DNA of 60,328 nt, taken from the NCBI GenBank assembly GCA_947166705.1, contig CAMVFE010000009.1, positions 1 through 60,328 of the forward strand. Direction: 5' to 3'. The DNA is from an uncultured Clostridia bacterium. GTDB lineage: Bacteria > Bacillota > Clostridia > Christensenellales > Aristaeellaceae. The position numbers and the translations under genes are program-made. The notes under the pieces were generated by a model, which made no database searches, was not told the DNA's origin, and saw nothing but the letters and a program-made list of their open reading frames with translations. Below are positions 49,935 through 58,759 of the stretch, in pieces (the first letter of the stretch is position 1; each line of letters starts with the position of its first letter).

Positions 49935-50820
49935 TCTGGACCGGGACCTGGAGCGCTCCCTCGAGGAGCCCCGCCCCGCCCATTCCCGGCTGGATGCCGC
50001 GCATCTTCACCGGCATGACGGCCGGATTCTCCGGCAGGAGGCGGCCTTATCCGCCCGGGATGAGCAGGCCCAGGCTGTCTTTACCGTGATCTACCGCGTC
50101 CTGGCGGTGCTCGCCGCGGCGGGCATCATCCTGTTGCTGCTCTGGAGCGTCACGGATCTCCCGGCCTTCGGCGGGGAGCGGAATCCGGCGGACAACGAGG
50201 TGGCGCGCCGGTATCTGGAGGACGGCGTCCGCGAGGGCGGCGCCCTGAACCTGGTGGCCAACATCATTCTGGATTACCGCGCTTTCGATACGCTGGGGGA
50301 AAGCAACGTCCTCTTCACGGCGGCCTGCGCGGTGCTCCTGCTCCTGCGCCGGCAGCGGCGTGCGGATCTCCCGCACGCTCCGGAGGCAATCGAGGCGGAT
50401 CCGCCCGCGGATCCGGTCCTGCGGGCGGGCGCGGCCCTGCTGTCCCCGGCGATCCTGATGCTCGGCCTGTACCTGATCCTGACTGGCCACCTGGGCCCCG
50501 GCGGCGGCTTTTCCGGCGGGGCGGTGCTCAGCGGCGCGCTCATCCTGTACCGCTGCGCCTTCGGCGGCGGCCGCGCCGGGCAGCTCCTGACCTACCGCGT
50601 CTGGCGCGGCGCCACCTTTGCCGCCCTGGCCTTCTATGCGGTCTCGAAGGCTTACTCCTTCTTCACGGGCGCCAACGGCCTGCCCTCCGTCTTCTCCCCG
50701 GGAACCCCCGGCTCCCTTTTCTCCGCCGGGCTGATCCCGCCGCTGAACATCGCGGTCGGGCTGGTGGTCTGCTGCATTATGTACGGGTTCTTCGCCCTGT
50801 TCCGGAAAGGAGAGATGTAA
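49924..50820 (+). CDS. Fused MbhE-MnhB type antiporter subunit
   Basis: 298 residues. A charged cytoplasmic N-terminus (about 1-50) is followed by a helix and the segment VANIILDYRAFDTLGESNV, the hallmark of the MbhE part. The C-terminal half is an MnhB domain with PAILMLGLYLILTGHLGPGGGFSGGAV (GHxxPGGGFxGG). So MbhE and MnhB (MbhF), usually separate or split between MrpA and MrpB, are joined here. GTG start within the end of the previous gene. The extra N-terminal 50 residues are unusual. Confidence 0.85.
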   Translation: MRNDLDRDLERSLEEPRPAHSRLDAAHLHRHDGRILRQEAALSARDEQAQAVFTVIYRVLAVLAAAGIILLLLWSVTDLPAFGGERNPADNEVARRYLEDGVREGGALNLVANIILDYRAFDTLGESNVLFTAACAVLLLLRRQRRADLPHAPEAIEADPPADPVLRAGAALLSPAILMLGLYLILTGHLGPGGGFSGGAVLSGALILYRCAFGGGRAGQLLTYRVWRGATFAALAFYAVSKAYSFFTGANGLPSVFSPGTPGSLFSAGLIPPLNIAVGLVVCCIMYGFFALFRKGEM

Positions 50821-50823
50821 GGC

Positions 50824-51351
50824 ATGGATCTGCAGGCTCTCCTGGACAACCGGGCGGAGGCGGCCGCCATCATCCTCTTCGGCATCGGGCTGACGACCCT
50901 GCTGCTGCACCGGAATCTGCTGAAGAAGGTCATCGGCTTTTCCTTCATGGACTCCGCCATTTTTCTTTTCCTGGCTTCGGAAGGCTATATCTCCGGGCGC
51001 GCCGCGCCGATCCAGAGTGCGGCGTCGGATCTTCCCGCCTCCGCCTTTATCAATCCCCTGCCCGCCGGGCTTGTGCTGACGGGCATCGTGGTTTCCGTAT
51101 CCGTCACGGCCCTGATGCTTTCCCTGACCGTCCGGCTCTACGAGCGCTTCCATACCCTGGACCTGGACCGGATCGTCCGGCTCGCCCGGGAGGATGCCGC
51201 CGTTTCCGTCGGCGCCGCCGCGCCCGTCGGGAAGGCGGAGAGGAAGGCCGGGACGAACGCTGATGCAGGTGCGGCCGTCTCCGCCGGAAAAGCGGAGCAA
51301 AAATCCGAAAAGGATGCTGCCCTCCCGGATCCGGAAAGGAGGGACCGCTGA
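50824..51351 (+). CDS. mrpC: Antiporter subunit C (MrpC/NuoK-like)
   Basis: 175 residues. Three NuoK-like helices with GIGLTTLLLHRNLLKKVIGFSFMDSAIFLFLA and LPAGLVLTGIVVSVSVTALMLSL. The C-terminal 55 residues are hydrophilic, with an internal near-repeat (AAVSVG...GKAERKAGTNAD and AAVSAGKAEQKSEKDA), an extra tail not usual for the family. Confidence 0.9.
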   Translation: MDLQALLDNRAEAAAIILFGIGLTTLLLHRNLLKKVIGFSFMDSAIFLFLASEGYISGRAAPIQSAASDLPASAFINPLPAGLVLTGIVVSVSVTALMLSLTVRLYERFHTLDLDRIVRLAREDAAVSVGAAAPVGKAERKAGTNADAGAAVSAGKAEQKSEKDAALPDPERRDR

Positions 51352-52838
51352 TGCCCTGGTGGCAGAATATTCCCTTCTTTTCCGTTCTGCTCTTCCTGCT
51401 TTCCGCGGCGGTCTGTTCGGTCCTTCCGCCCGCGGGGGCCAGGCGTTGGAGCCGGGCCGTGCTGGCCCTGTGCCTGCTGTTCTCCGGGCTTCTGGCGGTT
51501 CTGCTTCTCCACTCCGGCGGCGCCCCGGTTCATTACAGGATGGGGCATTTCCCCGCTCCCTGGGGCAATGAGCTCCGCTTCGGCGCTCTGGAGGCCCTGC
51601 TGGCCGCCCTCTTTTCCTTTGTCATGCTCTGCGCCCTGCTGGCGGGGGGCGGGGAGCTCCGGGGCAGAGCCGGGCTCTCCCGGGAGTCCCTGTACCATAC
51701 CCTCTGCATGCTGCTCATGGCGGCGCTTCTTTCCCAGGTCTACTCCAACGATCTCTTCACCTGCTACGTCTTTCTGGAGATCATGACCCTCAGCGCCTGC
51801 GCCCTCATCGTTTACCGGAATTCGGGGCGCTCCCTGGCCGCCGGCATGCGCTACATGGTGCTGAACATGGTCGGCTCCGGCCTTTTCCTGCTGGGGGTTG
51901 TGCTGCTCTATGACCTGACCGGCCACCTGCTGATGGAGCCCCTCGGGGCCTCCGTCGCCTCTCTGGCCGTCTCCGGCGCGTACCGCCGTTCCCTGACGGT
52001 GATTATCGCGCTGATCACCGTGGGGCTCTGCGTCAAGAGCGCCCTCTTTCCCTTCCACACCTGGGTTCCGGACGCGTATTCCGCCGGCGCCGCCCCCTCC
52101 AATGCGATCCTTTCCTCCCTGGTCTCAAAGGGATATATCGTGCTCCTGCTGAAGATCCTTCTCCGCGTTTTCGGGTGGAATCCGGTGGTGCTGTCCCGCG
52201 TGGATCTCCTGCTGCTGCTTTTTGCCTGGTCCGGCATGGTTTTCGGATCCCTGGGGGCCATCTCGGCCTCCGGGCTGACCCGGATGACCGCCTGGTCCTC
52301 CGTCGCCCAGATCGGCTATATCTTTCTCGGCCTGGCCCTGGGCCCGGCGGAGGGCTTCCGCGCCGCGCTGTTCCATCTGGCGGTCCACGCGTGTTCCAAG
52401 TCCCTGCTCTTCCTTTCCGGCGCGAAGCTCCGGGAGGCGGCCGGCGGCGGCGACGGCTTCCGGGCGCTTGCCGGCGCCGCCCGCCTCCGGCCCGTCTTCG
52501 GCGTCTGCTGGACGGCGGCGGCCTTTTCGATGGTGGGGCTCCCCTTCACGGGAGGGCTTGTCTCCAAGCTCCTGCTGGGCTCCGCGGCTCTCGGCCGCTC
52601 CCTGCCCGTCGCGGCCGTTTCCCTGGGCGTCCTGGCCCTCAGCACCCTCCTGAACGTCCGGTATTTTCTGCGCGCGGCGCTGATCCTCTGGTCGCCGGGA
52701 AACGTTGCATCCGCCCGCTCCGGGCGCGATCCCGCAGCCGCCCTGGCCTGCGGCGCCCTCGCGCTGGCCGTCGTCCTTTCCTTCGTGTTCGCGTCTCCGC
52801 TGCTGGAGGCGGTTTCCGCGGGGCTCGCCGCCTTCTGA
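51351..52838 (+). CDS. mrpD: Antiporter-type subunit 1 (MrpD/NuoN-like)
   Basis: 495 residues, about 14 helices. Key residues of the family: TM5 Glu in FLEIMTLSA, TM7 Lys in CVKSALFPFHTWVPDAYSAGAAP, TM8 Lys in SSLVSKGYIVLLLK, TM12 Lys in GLVSKLLLGS, all present. ALFHLAVHACSKSLLFL is typical. It is in the MrpD/MbhH position directly after mrpC. 122 bp follow before the next gene, in which I see no gene. Confidence 0.9.
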   Translation: MPWWQNIPFFSVLLFLLSAAVCSVLPPAGARRWSRAVLALCLLFSGLLAVLLLHSGGAPVHYRMGHFPAPWGNELRFGALEALLAALFSFVMLCALLAGGGELRGRAGLSRESLYHTLCMLLMAALLSQVYSNDLFTCYVFLEIMTLSACALIVYRNSGRSLAAGMRYMVLNMVGSGLFLLGVVLLYDLTGHLLMEPLGASVASLAVSGAYRRSLTVIIALITVGLCVKSALFPFHTWVPDAYSAGAAPSNAILSSLVSKGYIVLLLKILLRVFGWNPVVLSRVDLLLLLFAWSGMVFGSLGAISASGLTRMTAWSSVAQIGYIFLGLALGPAEGFRAALFHLAVHACSKSLLFLSGAKLREAAGGGDGFRALAGAARLRPVFGVCWTAAAFSMVGLPFTGGLVSKLLLGSAALGRSLPVAAVSLGVLALSTLLNVRYFLRAALILWSPGNVASARSGRDPAAALACGALALAVVLSFVFASPLLEAVSAGLAAF

Positions 52839-52960
52839 TCCCGGAGCGCGCCCCGCGCCGGCCGATGCTTTCCTTCATGTCCGCCGGCGCCTCGCTTTTT
52901 CGCGGCTCCGGCCGGATGCCGCTCCGCGTTTCCCATTCCGACTGATGGAGGTTTTCATCC

Positions 52961-54457
52961 ATGGAAGGTTCCCTGATTCTGCTCTTCCCCGTGATCCTGC
53001 CGATCCTGGCCGGCCTGCTGGCCGGAACGGTCCCGCTCTTCCGCGAAAAAAAGCCCTGCCGGATCTGGACGGGCTGCTTTCTGCTGCTGTCCTCGGCGCT
53101 GATGCTCTTCTGCGCGTGGAAAAAGCCCGGGGAAGGGCTGACCCTCTGGCGCTTCACCGAAAGCATTCCGGTCCGCCTCTCCCTGGACTCCCTCAGCCGC
53201 TTTTTTCTGGCGCTGACGGCGGTCATGTGGCCCATGGCCGGCTTCTATTCCTTCGAATATATGGATCACGAGCGGGAGGAGCACCGCTTCCACGCCTTCT
53301 ATCTGGCCACCCAGGGCATCCTCTCCGGCCTGACGATGGCGGACGGTCTGGTCACCTTCTACCTCTTTTATGAGGCCATGACGCTGATCACCCTGCCCCT
53401 CGTGCTGCATACCCGCACCCGGGAAGCCATCGCCGCGGCGGTCAAGTATCTGATCTACTCCGTCTTTGGTGCCAGTGCGGCCCTGCTGGGCATCTTTTAT
53501 CTGAATCACGCCTGCGCAACCCTCTCCTTCGTCCCGGGCGGATCCCTGCTGCTTCCGCCGGACGGGCGGGGCGCCCTGCTCTGGGTATCCCTGGCCATGA
53601 TTCTGGGCTTCGGCACCAAGGCGGGCATGTTCCCCCTCCACGGATGGCTGCCCACCGCCCATCCCGAGGCTCCCGCCCCCGCCTCCGCGGTGCTCTCCGG
53701 CGTCATCACGAAGATGGGCGTCCTGGGCGTCATCCGCGTCGTGTTCTACTGCGTGGGCGCGGACGCCCTGCGGGGCACCTGGGTGCAGACCGTCTGGATG
53801 TCGCTCGCTCTGATCACCGTCTTCATGGGTTCCATGCAGGCCCTGAGCGAGGATCTGTTCAAGAAGCGCCTGGCATATTCCTCCGTCTCCCAGATCAGCT
53901 ATATTCTTTTCGGCCTCTCGACCCTGACCGCCTCCGGCTTCGAGGGCGCGCTCCTGCATGTCCTGTTCCATTCCGCCATCAAGATCACGCTCTTCATGAC
54001 GGCCGGCGCGGTCATCTGCAAAACCGGCCTCACCCGCGTTTCCGGCCTGCAGGGGCTGGGCCGTCGCATGCCGCTCGTCTTTGTGCTCTTCACGGTGGTC
54101 TCCCTCGGCCTGATCGGCATTCCGCCCACCGGCGGGTTTATCAGCAAATGGTTCATCGCCGCCGGCGCCCTGGATCTTTCCTCGGGCTTTGCCTTCGCGG
54201 GCCCTGCAGTGCTGCTGCTCTCCGCCATTCTGACGGCGGCCTATCTGCTGCCCGTCTCCATCCGCGGCTTCTTCGTGCCCGTATCCTCCGGCCACGGCGC
54301 GGAGCCCTCCGCGCCGGAGTCCCCGGTGAAGCGGGTGAAGGTCGGGCCGCTGATCTGGGTACCAATGCTGCTGCTGACCCTGCTGACCGTGGCAGGCGGC
54401 ATGTTCCCGGACCGTCTGGTTTCCTTTTTCCGTCTGACGGCCTCCGGGCTGCTCTGA
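52961..54457 (+). CDS. Antiporter-type subunit 2 (NuoM/NuoN-like)
   Basis: 498 residues, about 14 helices. TM5 Glu in LFYEAMTLITLPLV, TM7 Lys in FGTKAGMFPLHGWLPTAHPEAPAPASA, TM8 Lys in SGVITKMGVLGV and TM12 Lys in GFISKWFIA are present. The C-terminal ISRxFF-like part (GFFVPVSSGHGAEP) faces the cytoplasm. Closest in look to NuoM and MrpD/Mbs subunits. ATG after GATGGAGG. Confidence 0.88.
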   Translation: MEGSLILLFPVILPILAGLLAGTVPLFREKKPCRIWTGCFLLLSSALMLFCAWKKPGEGLTLWRFTESIPVRLSLDSLSRFFLALTAVMWPMAGFYSFEYMDHEREEHRFHAFYLATQGILSGLTMADGLVTFYLFYEAMTLITLPLVLHTRTREAIAAAVKYLIYSVFGASAALLGIFYLNHACATLSFVPGGSLLLPPDGRGALLWVSLAMILGFGTKAGMFPLHGWLPTAHPEAPAPASAVLSGVITKMGVLGVIRVVFYCVGADALRGTWVQTVWMSLALITVFMGSMQALSEDLFKKRLAYSSVSQISYILFGLSTLTASGFEGALLHVLFHSAIKITLFMTAGAVICKTGLTRVSGLQGLGRRMPLVFVLFTVVSLGLIGIPPTGGFISKWFIAAGALDLSSGFAFAGPAVLLLSAILTAAYLLPVSIRGFFVPVSSGHGAEPSAPESPVKRVKVGPLIWVPMLLLTLLTVAGGMFPDRLVSFFRLTASGLL

Positions 54458-54473
54458 GAAGGGAGGCCTTTCC

Positions 54474-55916
54474 GTGCTGCTGATTCCGGCGCTGGTCTGC
54501 CTCGCCGGCGGGCTGGCCGTTCCGCTTTTCCGCTCCCGCGCGGGCCGCAGCCGCTTCGTGCTTCTGGTGACGCTGCTCGCCTCCGCGCTGCTCGCCGCGC
54601 TGGTCCTGCGCGGCGATACGCCGGGACGGACCCTCCTGCGGATCACGCCCCTGTTCGCCGTCGGCTTCCGGGTCGACGCGGTGAACCGCGTCTTCCTGCT
54701 GCTGATCGCTTTCCTCTGGCCCCTTTCGTCCCTCTACGCCTTCGAGTATATGGCCCACGAGGAGCGGGAGCCCCGCTTCTTCGCCTTCTATACCCTCGCC
54801 TACGGCTTCACCCAGCTGCTCGCGCTCGCGGACGGCCTGTTCACCCTGTACCTGTTCTATGAATGCCTGACCCTCATTACGCTGCCCCTCGTCACCCACC
54901 GGGAGGACGGGGAATCCCTCCGCGCCGGGCTGAACTACCTGACCTACACCGTCGGCGGGGCCGCGCTTGGGCTGATCGCGCTGGTCGTGCTGGCGGTCTC
55001 CGGCGCCTCCGGCAGCTTTGTTCCGGGCGGCTCCCTTCCGGCGGAAGCGCTCCCGGGGCGGGAGGATTTCCTCCGCGGGGTCTTTCTGCTGGCCTTCATC
55101 GGATTCGGCTCCAAGGCCGCCCTCTTTCCGCTGAGCTTCTGGCTCCCGCGGGCCTCCGTGGCCCCGACGCCTGTCACGGCCCTGCTTCACGCGGTCGCCG
55201 TGGTCAACGCGGGGGCCTTTGCCTGCCTCCGCCTCACCTTCGACTGCTTCGGAGCTTCCCTGCTTGCGGGCTCCTGGGCGCAGGCCGCGGCGGTCCTGCT
55301 CGCCGCCGGAACGATCCTGCTCGGCGCGGTCATGGCGGTGCGCGAACGCCATCTGAAGCGCCGCCTGGCCTGGAGCACGGTCTACAATCTTTCCTACATG
55401 CTCTTCTCCGTGGCGCTTTTGACGCCCGCCGGCCTCCGGGCCGCCCTGTGTCAGCTGGTGCTGCACGGGCTGATGAAGATCTCCCTCTTCTTCTGCGCCG
55501 GCGCCTTTCAGGTGCGCCTCGGGGCGGAATACCTCCCGGATCTCCGGGGGCTGGGACGCTCCATGCCCCGGACCGTGGCCTGCTTTGTCCTCGCCGCGCT
55601 GTCCCTGACCGGCATCCCGCCGCTGGCCGGCTTTCTTTCGAAGTGGAACATTCTCTCCGCCGCGCTTCAGGTCGGAACCTGGGCCGCCTGGACCGGCGCC
55701 GGGGCCGTGATCCTGTCCTCGGTGCTGGCCTGCGTCTACCTGCTGGAGCCGGCGGTGCAGATGATCTTCCAGCATCCTTCCTCCCCGGCTCCCCGGTCCG
55801 ATCCTTCCTGGCGCATGATGGTCCCGCTGGCGCTGCTGGCGCTGTCCGTCATTCTCCCGGGATTCTGGCCGGAACCCCTCCGCTCCCTGCTGGACGCGGC
55901 CGCCGCGCTGTACTGA
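54474..55916 (+). CDS. Antiporter-type subunit 3 with substituted TM8 lysine
   Basis: 480 residues, about 14 helices. TM5 Glu in LFYECLTLITLPLV, TM7 Lys in FGSKAALFPLSFWLPRASVAPTP, TM12 Lys in GFLSKWNIL are present. In TM8 the usual lysine is replaced: HAVAVVNAGAFACLRL has Asn where relatives have HSATMVKAGV. GTG start at 54474 after AAGGGAGG. It resembles subunit 2 and may have arisen by duplication. Confidence 0.87.
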   Translation: MLLIPALVCLAGGLAVPLFRSRAGRSRFVLLVTLLASALLAALVLRGDTPGRTLLRITPLFAVGFRVDAVNRVFLLLIAFLWPLSSLYAFEYMAHEEREPRFFAFYTLAYGFTQLLALADGLFTLYLFYECLTLITLPLVTHREDGESLRAGLNYLTYTVGGAALGLIALVVLAVSGASGSFVPGGSLPAEALPGREDFLRGVFLLAFIGFGSKAALFPLSFWLPRASVAPTPVTALLHAVAVVNAGAFACLRLTFDCFGASLLAGSWAQAAAVLLAAGTILLGAVMAVRERHLKRRLAWSTVYNLSYMLFSVALLTPAGLRAALCQLVLHGLMKISLFFCAGAFQVRLGAEYLPDLRGLGRSMPRTVACFVLAALSLTGIPPLAGFLSKWNILSAALQVGTWAAWTGAGAVILSSVLACVYLLEPAVQMIFQHPSSPAPRSDPSWRMMVPLALLALSVILPGFWPEPLRSLLDAAAALY

Positions 55917-55941
55917 TTCTGTGAAAGGAGGCTGAACGCCC

Positions 55942-57936
55942 GTGCGCTGGACCGTTCCCCTCTGCGGTTTTCCCCTGTCCTTCTCCGCAGAAGGCTTCCA
56001 GGGGATCTATGCGCTTCTGGCCCTGTGGATGTGGGCCGTTTCCCTGCTCTTCACGCCCCGGTATCTGCGCGGGCACGCCCACCGGGCCCGGTATTATTTC
56101 TTTACGCTTCTGACCCTGGCCGCGACCGTGTGCTTCTTCCTGGCCGCGGATCTGTATACAGCCTTCATTTTCTTTGAAATCATGTCCTTCGCCTCCTATC
56201 CCTGGGTGGCTCAGGAGCAGACGCCCGCCGCGCTCCGGGCTGCCGCGACCTATCTGGCGGTGGCCGTCTTCGGCGGCATGGTCACTCTGATGGGACTTTT
56301 CTGGCTGTACCATCTGGCGGGCACGCTGGATTTCGAAGGGCTTCAGGCCTATGCCGCCTCCCTCCCGGACCGCTCGGTCCTCTTTGCGCCCGCAGCGCTG
56401 GCCTTCACGGGCTTCGCCGCCAAGGCGGGAGTCTTTCCCCTGCACGTCTGGCTCCCGAAAGCCCATCCCGTGGCGCCCGCGCCGGCCTCCGCCCTGCTCT
56501 CCGGCATCCTGACCAAAACAGGCGTCTTCGGCATGGCCGTTCTCTCGGTCCGGCTCTTCGCGGGCGATGCCGCCTGGGGCGCCGCCCTGCTGATCCCGGC
56601 GGGCGTCACCATGCTCCTCGGCGCGGTGAAGGCTGTGTTTTCCACGGATCTGAAGCACACCCTGGCCTGCTCCTCCATGTCCCAGATCGGCTTTGTCCTG
56701 ACAGGCCTGGCCTTCTCCGTTCTCCTGGGGCATGAAAACGCGCTGGCCGCCCGGGGCGCCTTCCTGCACATGCTGAACCACAGCCTGATCAAGCTGGATC
56801 TGTTTCTCTGCGCCGGCGCGGTCTATATGAACGCGCATTCCCTGAACCTGACGGAGATCCGGGGCTTCGGCCGCCGGCAGCCTCTGCTGCACGCCTGCTT
56901 CCTGCTGGGCTTTCTGGGGCTGATCGGCATGCCGCTGTTCAACGGCTACCTCTCCAAGTCGCTGATTCACGAGGCGATCCTCGAATATGCCCGGGAAGCT
57001 CCCGCCGCCTCCCGTTTCTGGATGGAACTGTATGAAAAGCTCTTCCTTTTCTGCGGCGGACTGACCGCCGCCTACATGACCAAGCTTTATTTATGCCTCT
57101 TCTGGTTCCGGAACCGGGATCCCGCGCGCCAGCAGCGCTGGGATACCCTCCGGGGCGCGCTCTCGCCCGCCTCCGGCCTGGCGCTCGTGCTTTCCGCAGC
57201 GCCGCTGCCGCTTCTCGGGCTCCTTCCGGACGCTTCGGCGGGGCCGCTGGCCGAGGCCGCGGCGGCCTTTTTCAGGGGCTCCGCCCTTTCCGCGCCCATC
57301 GCCTGGTTCTCTGCCGAAAACCTGCAGGGCGCGGCGGTCTCCCTGCTCATCGGCGCCCTCGTCTGCCTGCTGATCCACCGCTTCCTGGTCCGCCGGGGCG
57401 AATACCGGGACCTTTGGCCCGCCTGGCTGGATCTGGAGGAAGCGCTTTACCGCCCGCTGGTCACCCGCTGGCTCCCGGCCGTCGGGGCGGTCCCGGCCCG
57501 CCTGGCGGACCGGGCGCTGGAAAATCCCTTCGTCCTGTCCCTTTTTCCGCGCCTTGCGCGCCTCGTGTCCCGGGGGCTGGACCGGGCCGTGGAAAACCCC
57601 TTCGTCGCCCGCCGGATCCCGGCTGCCGTTTCTTTCCTCGGCCGCCAGCTGGACCGGGCGGCGGATTCTGTGGTGCTCGCGCTCCGGCATTCCCTCTTCC
57701 GGCCGCAAAAGGAAAAAGATTATGAGCTTTCCCTGCGGGAAAAGGCGGATCTGGCCGTAGGCGAGGCCTGGAACCGGTTTTCCCCGAAGCGCGACCATGT
57801 GGCACTGCTGGTCTCCACCCGGTGGGAAGCGCGCCGTCTCGGGCGCTTCTTCTCCCGCTCGGTCTCCGCGGGGCTCCTGCTTCTGGTGCTCGGCCTGCTC
57901 GCCGTCCTCCTCTACCTCCTCTTCCTCCACCCCTAA
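55942..57936 (+). CDS. Antiporter-type subunit 4, NuoL/MrpA-like with cytoplasmic C-terminal extension
   Basis: 664 residues. Residues 1 to about 450 are the antiporter core: TM5 Glu in FIFFEIMSFASYP, TM7 Lys in FAAKAGVFPLHVWLPKAHPVAPAP, TM8 Lys in SGILTKTGVFGM, and GYLSKSLIHEAIL. The C-terminal part has a membrane helix, a long amphipathic, charged stretch (about 480-640, with two similar segments LADRALENPFV and LDRAVENPFV) and a last helix (LLLLVLGLLAVLLYLLFLHP). It lacks the DUF4040 domain of true MrpA, which is encoded separately. GTG start after AAAGGAGGC. The stop is directly followed by a palindromic repeat. Confidence 0.87.
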   Translation: MRWTVPLCGFPLSFSAEGFQGIYALLALWMWAVSLLFTPRYLRGHAHRARYYFFTLLTLAATVCFFLAADLYTAFIFFEIMSFASYPWVAQEQTPAALRAAATYLAVAVFGGMVTLMGLFWLYHLAGTLDFEGLQAYAASLPDRSVLFAPAALAFTGFAAKAGVFPLHVWLPKAHPVAPAPASALLSGILTKTGVFGMAVLSVRLFAGDAAWGAALLIPAGVTMLLGAVKAVFSTDLKHTLACSSMSQIGFVLTGLAFSVLLGHENALAARGAFLHMLNHSLIKLDLFLCAGAVYMNAHSLNLTEIRGFGRRQPLLHACFLLGFLGLIGMPLFNGYLSKSLIHEAILEYAREAPAASRFWMELYEKLFLFCGGLTAAYMTKLYLCLFWFRNRDPARQQRWDTLRGALSPASGLALVLSAAPLPLLGLLPDASAGPLAEAAAAFFRGSALSAPIAWFSAENLQGAAVSLLIGALVCLLIHRFLVRRGEYRDLWPAWLDLEEALYRPLVTRWLPAVGAVPARLADRALENPFVLSLFPRLARLVSRGLDRAVENPFVARRIPAAVSFLGRQLDRAADSVVLALRHSLFRPQKEKDYELSLREKADLAVGEAWNRFSPKRDHVALLVSTRWEARRLGRFFSRSVSAGLLLLVLGLLAVLLYLLFLHP

Positions 57937-58006
57937 GGAACGACAGGGACGGTCCTTATCGTTCCCCGGGAACACGGGAACAGTAGGGACAGTCCTTTTC
58001 ATTCCC
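57937..58006. repeat. Head-to-tail doublet of the GGGACGGTCC palindrome
   Basis: Copies at 57937-57965 (arms GGAACGA and TCGTTCC) and 57976-58006 (GGGAACAGT and CATTCCC), 39 bp apart, same orientation. The first begins at the base after the stop codon. Confidence 0.82.
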
Positions 58007-58024
58007 GGCTCCGGCTTCACCCTG

Positions 58025-58423
58025 TCAAGCCTGCTGATCTGTTTTGCCGCCGTTTTTCCTGACGGGCTGCCCGTACTTTGCCTTCATCCTGGCCTGATGC
58101 GTTTTTCTGCAGTTCAGGCAATAGCTGGGATAATGCTCCAGCGTACTCGGAAAGGTAAATACCTTTCCGCAGCTTTTGCAGGTACGCTTGATTTTGCGCG
58201 GAGCGCCAGCGCGCTGTTTTTCTTCCTTCTCCCTGGAAAAACGCTGCTTGCAGTCCCTGCAGTAGTTCGGAATATGCTCCCAGGTCGGATTGACCGTGAA
58301 GGTTTTTCCGCACGCCTTACAGGTCCGTTTCATCTTTTCCTGCTTCGCAGGCTCCGGCACCGGCGCCGCCTCTTTCTTTTTGAACAGCGCTTTGATCCTT
58401 TCCCATAATTTCATGTGATTCAT
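58025..58423 (-). CDS. Small protein with two zinc-ribbon motifs
   Basis: 132 residues from MNHMKLWERIKALFKKKE. Two similar zinc-binding units: CKACGKTF...YCRDCK and CKSCGKVF...YCLNCR, each two CxxC knuckles about 15 residues apart, with matching WEHIPNYC and LEHYPSYC segments. Basic and cytoplasmic; resembles small zinc-ribbon proteins (zf-trcl type). AAAGGAG is close to the ATG at 58423; ATG at 58414 is an alternative. Function unknown. The gap 58424-58663 shows no supportable gene. Confidence 0.75.
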   Translation of the reverse strand: MNHMKLWERIKALFKKKEAAPVPEPAKQEKMKRTCKACGKTFTVNPTWEHIPNYCRDCKQRFSREKEEKQRAGAPRKIKRTCKSCGKVFTFPSTLEHYPSYCLNCRKTHQARMKAKYGQPVRKNGGKTDQQA

Positions 58424-58663
58424 CCGCTCCTTTATGTCATGTATTCCCTTGCTGTTTACTGAAATGCCTGCAGGCCGGAATCCCGATCGGAAGAAGAAAA
58501 GCCGCCGGTCCCGGCAGATCATCAGAACGCTTAGACCTCTTTGCTTCCGTTATTCCCGGCCTGGGGGCATTCAGACAAACTGTATTCATTCGGCATCCTG
58601 CGTCAGGATCATATCGGGTATGGCCTTCTGAAAGTGATTATTCGTTACATACCCTGATAATCC

Positions 58664-58702
58664 TGCAAAATAATCCCCGGCCGGGATTACTCCCGACCGG
58701 GG
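58664..58702 (-). terminator. Terminator of the MerR-CPBP transcript
   Basis: A 12-bp stem CCCCGGTCGGGA/TCCCGGCCGGGG (read on the minus strand, one G-U pair), then ATTATTTT. It lies about 58 bp past the CPBP stop. Confidence 0.85.
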
Positions 58703-58759
58703 AACTGCTTCGCGCCGTTGCCGCGCGCTCCTTTGCCGTCAAATTGGGGTGTAGCCCTC

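Noticed and set aside
52839-52960. Possible small gene between antiporter subunits 1 and 2
   Set aside because: A 26-codon frame exists but lacks a ribosome site and hydrophobic character.
52955-55775. Long minus-strand frames of 563 and 540 codons opposite the antiporter genes
   Set aside because: Composition is Gly/Gln/Glu/Arg-rich, typical of antisense of membrane-protein genes. The plus-strand frames carry clear family motifs.
58434-58631. 65-codon plus-strand frame near the zinc-ribbon gene
   Set aside because: No ribosome site or homology clue. Minus-strand frames in the same gap are broken by stops.
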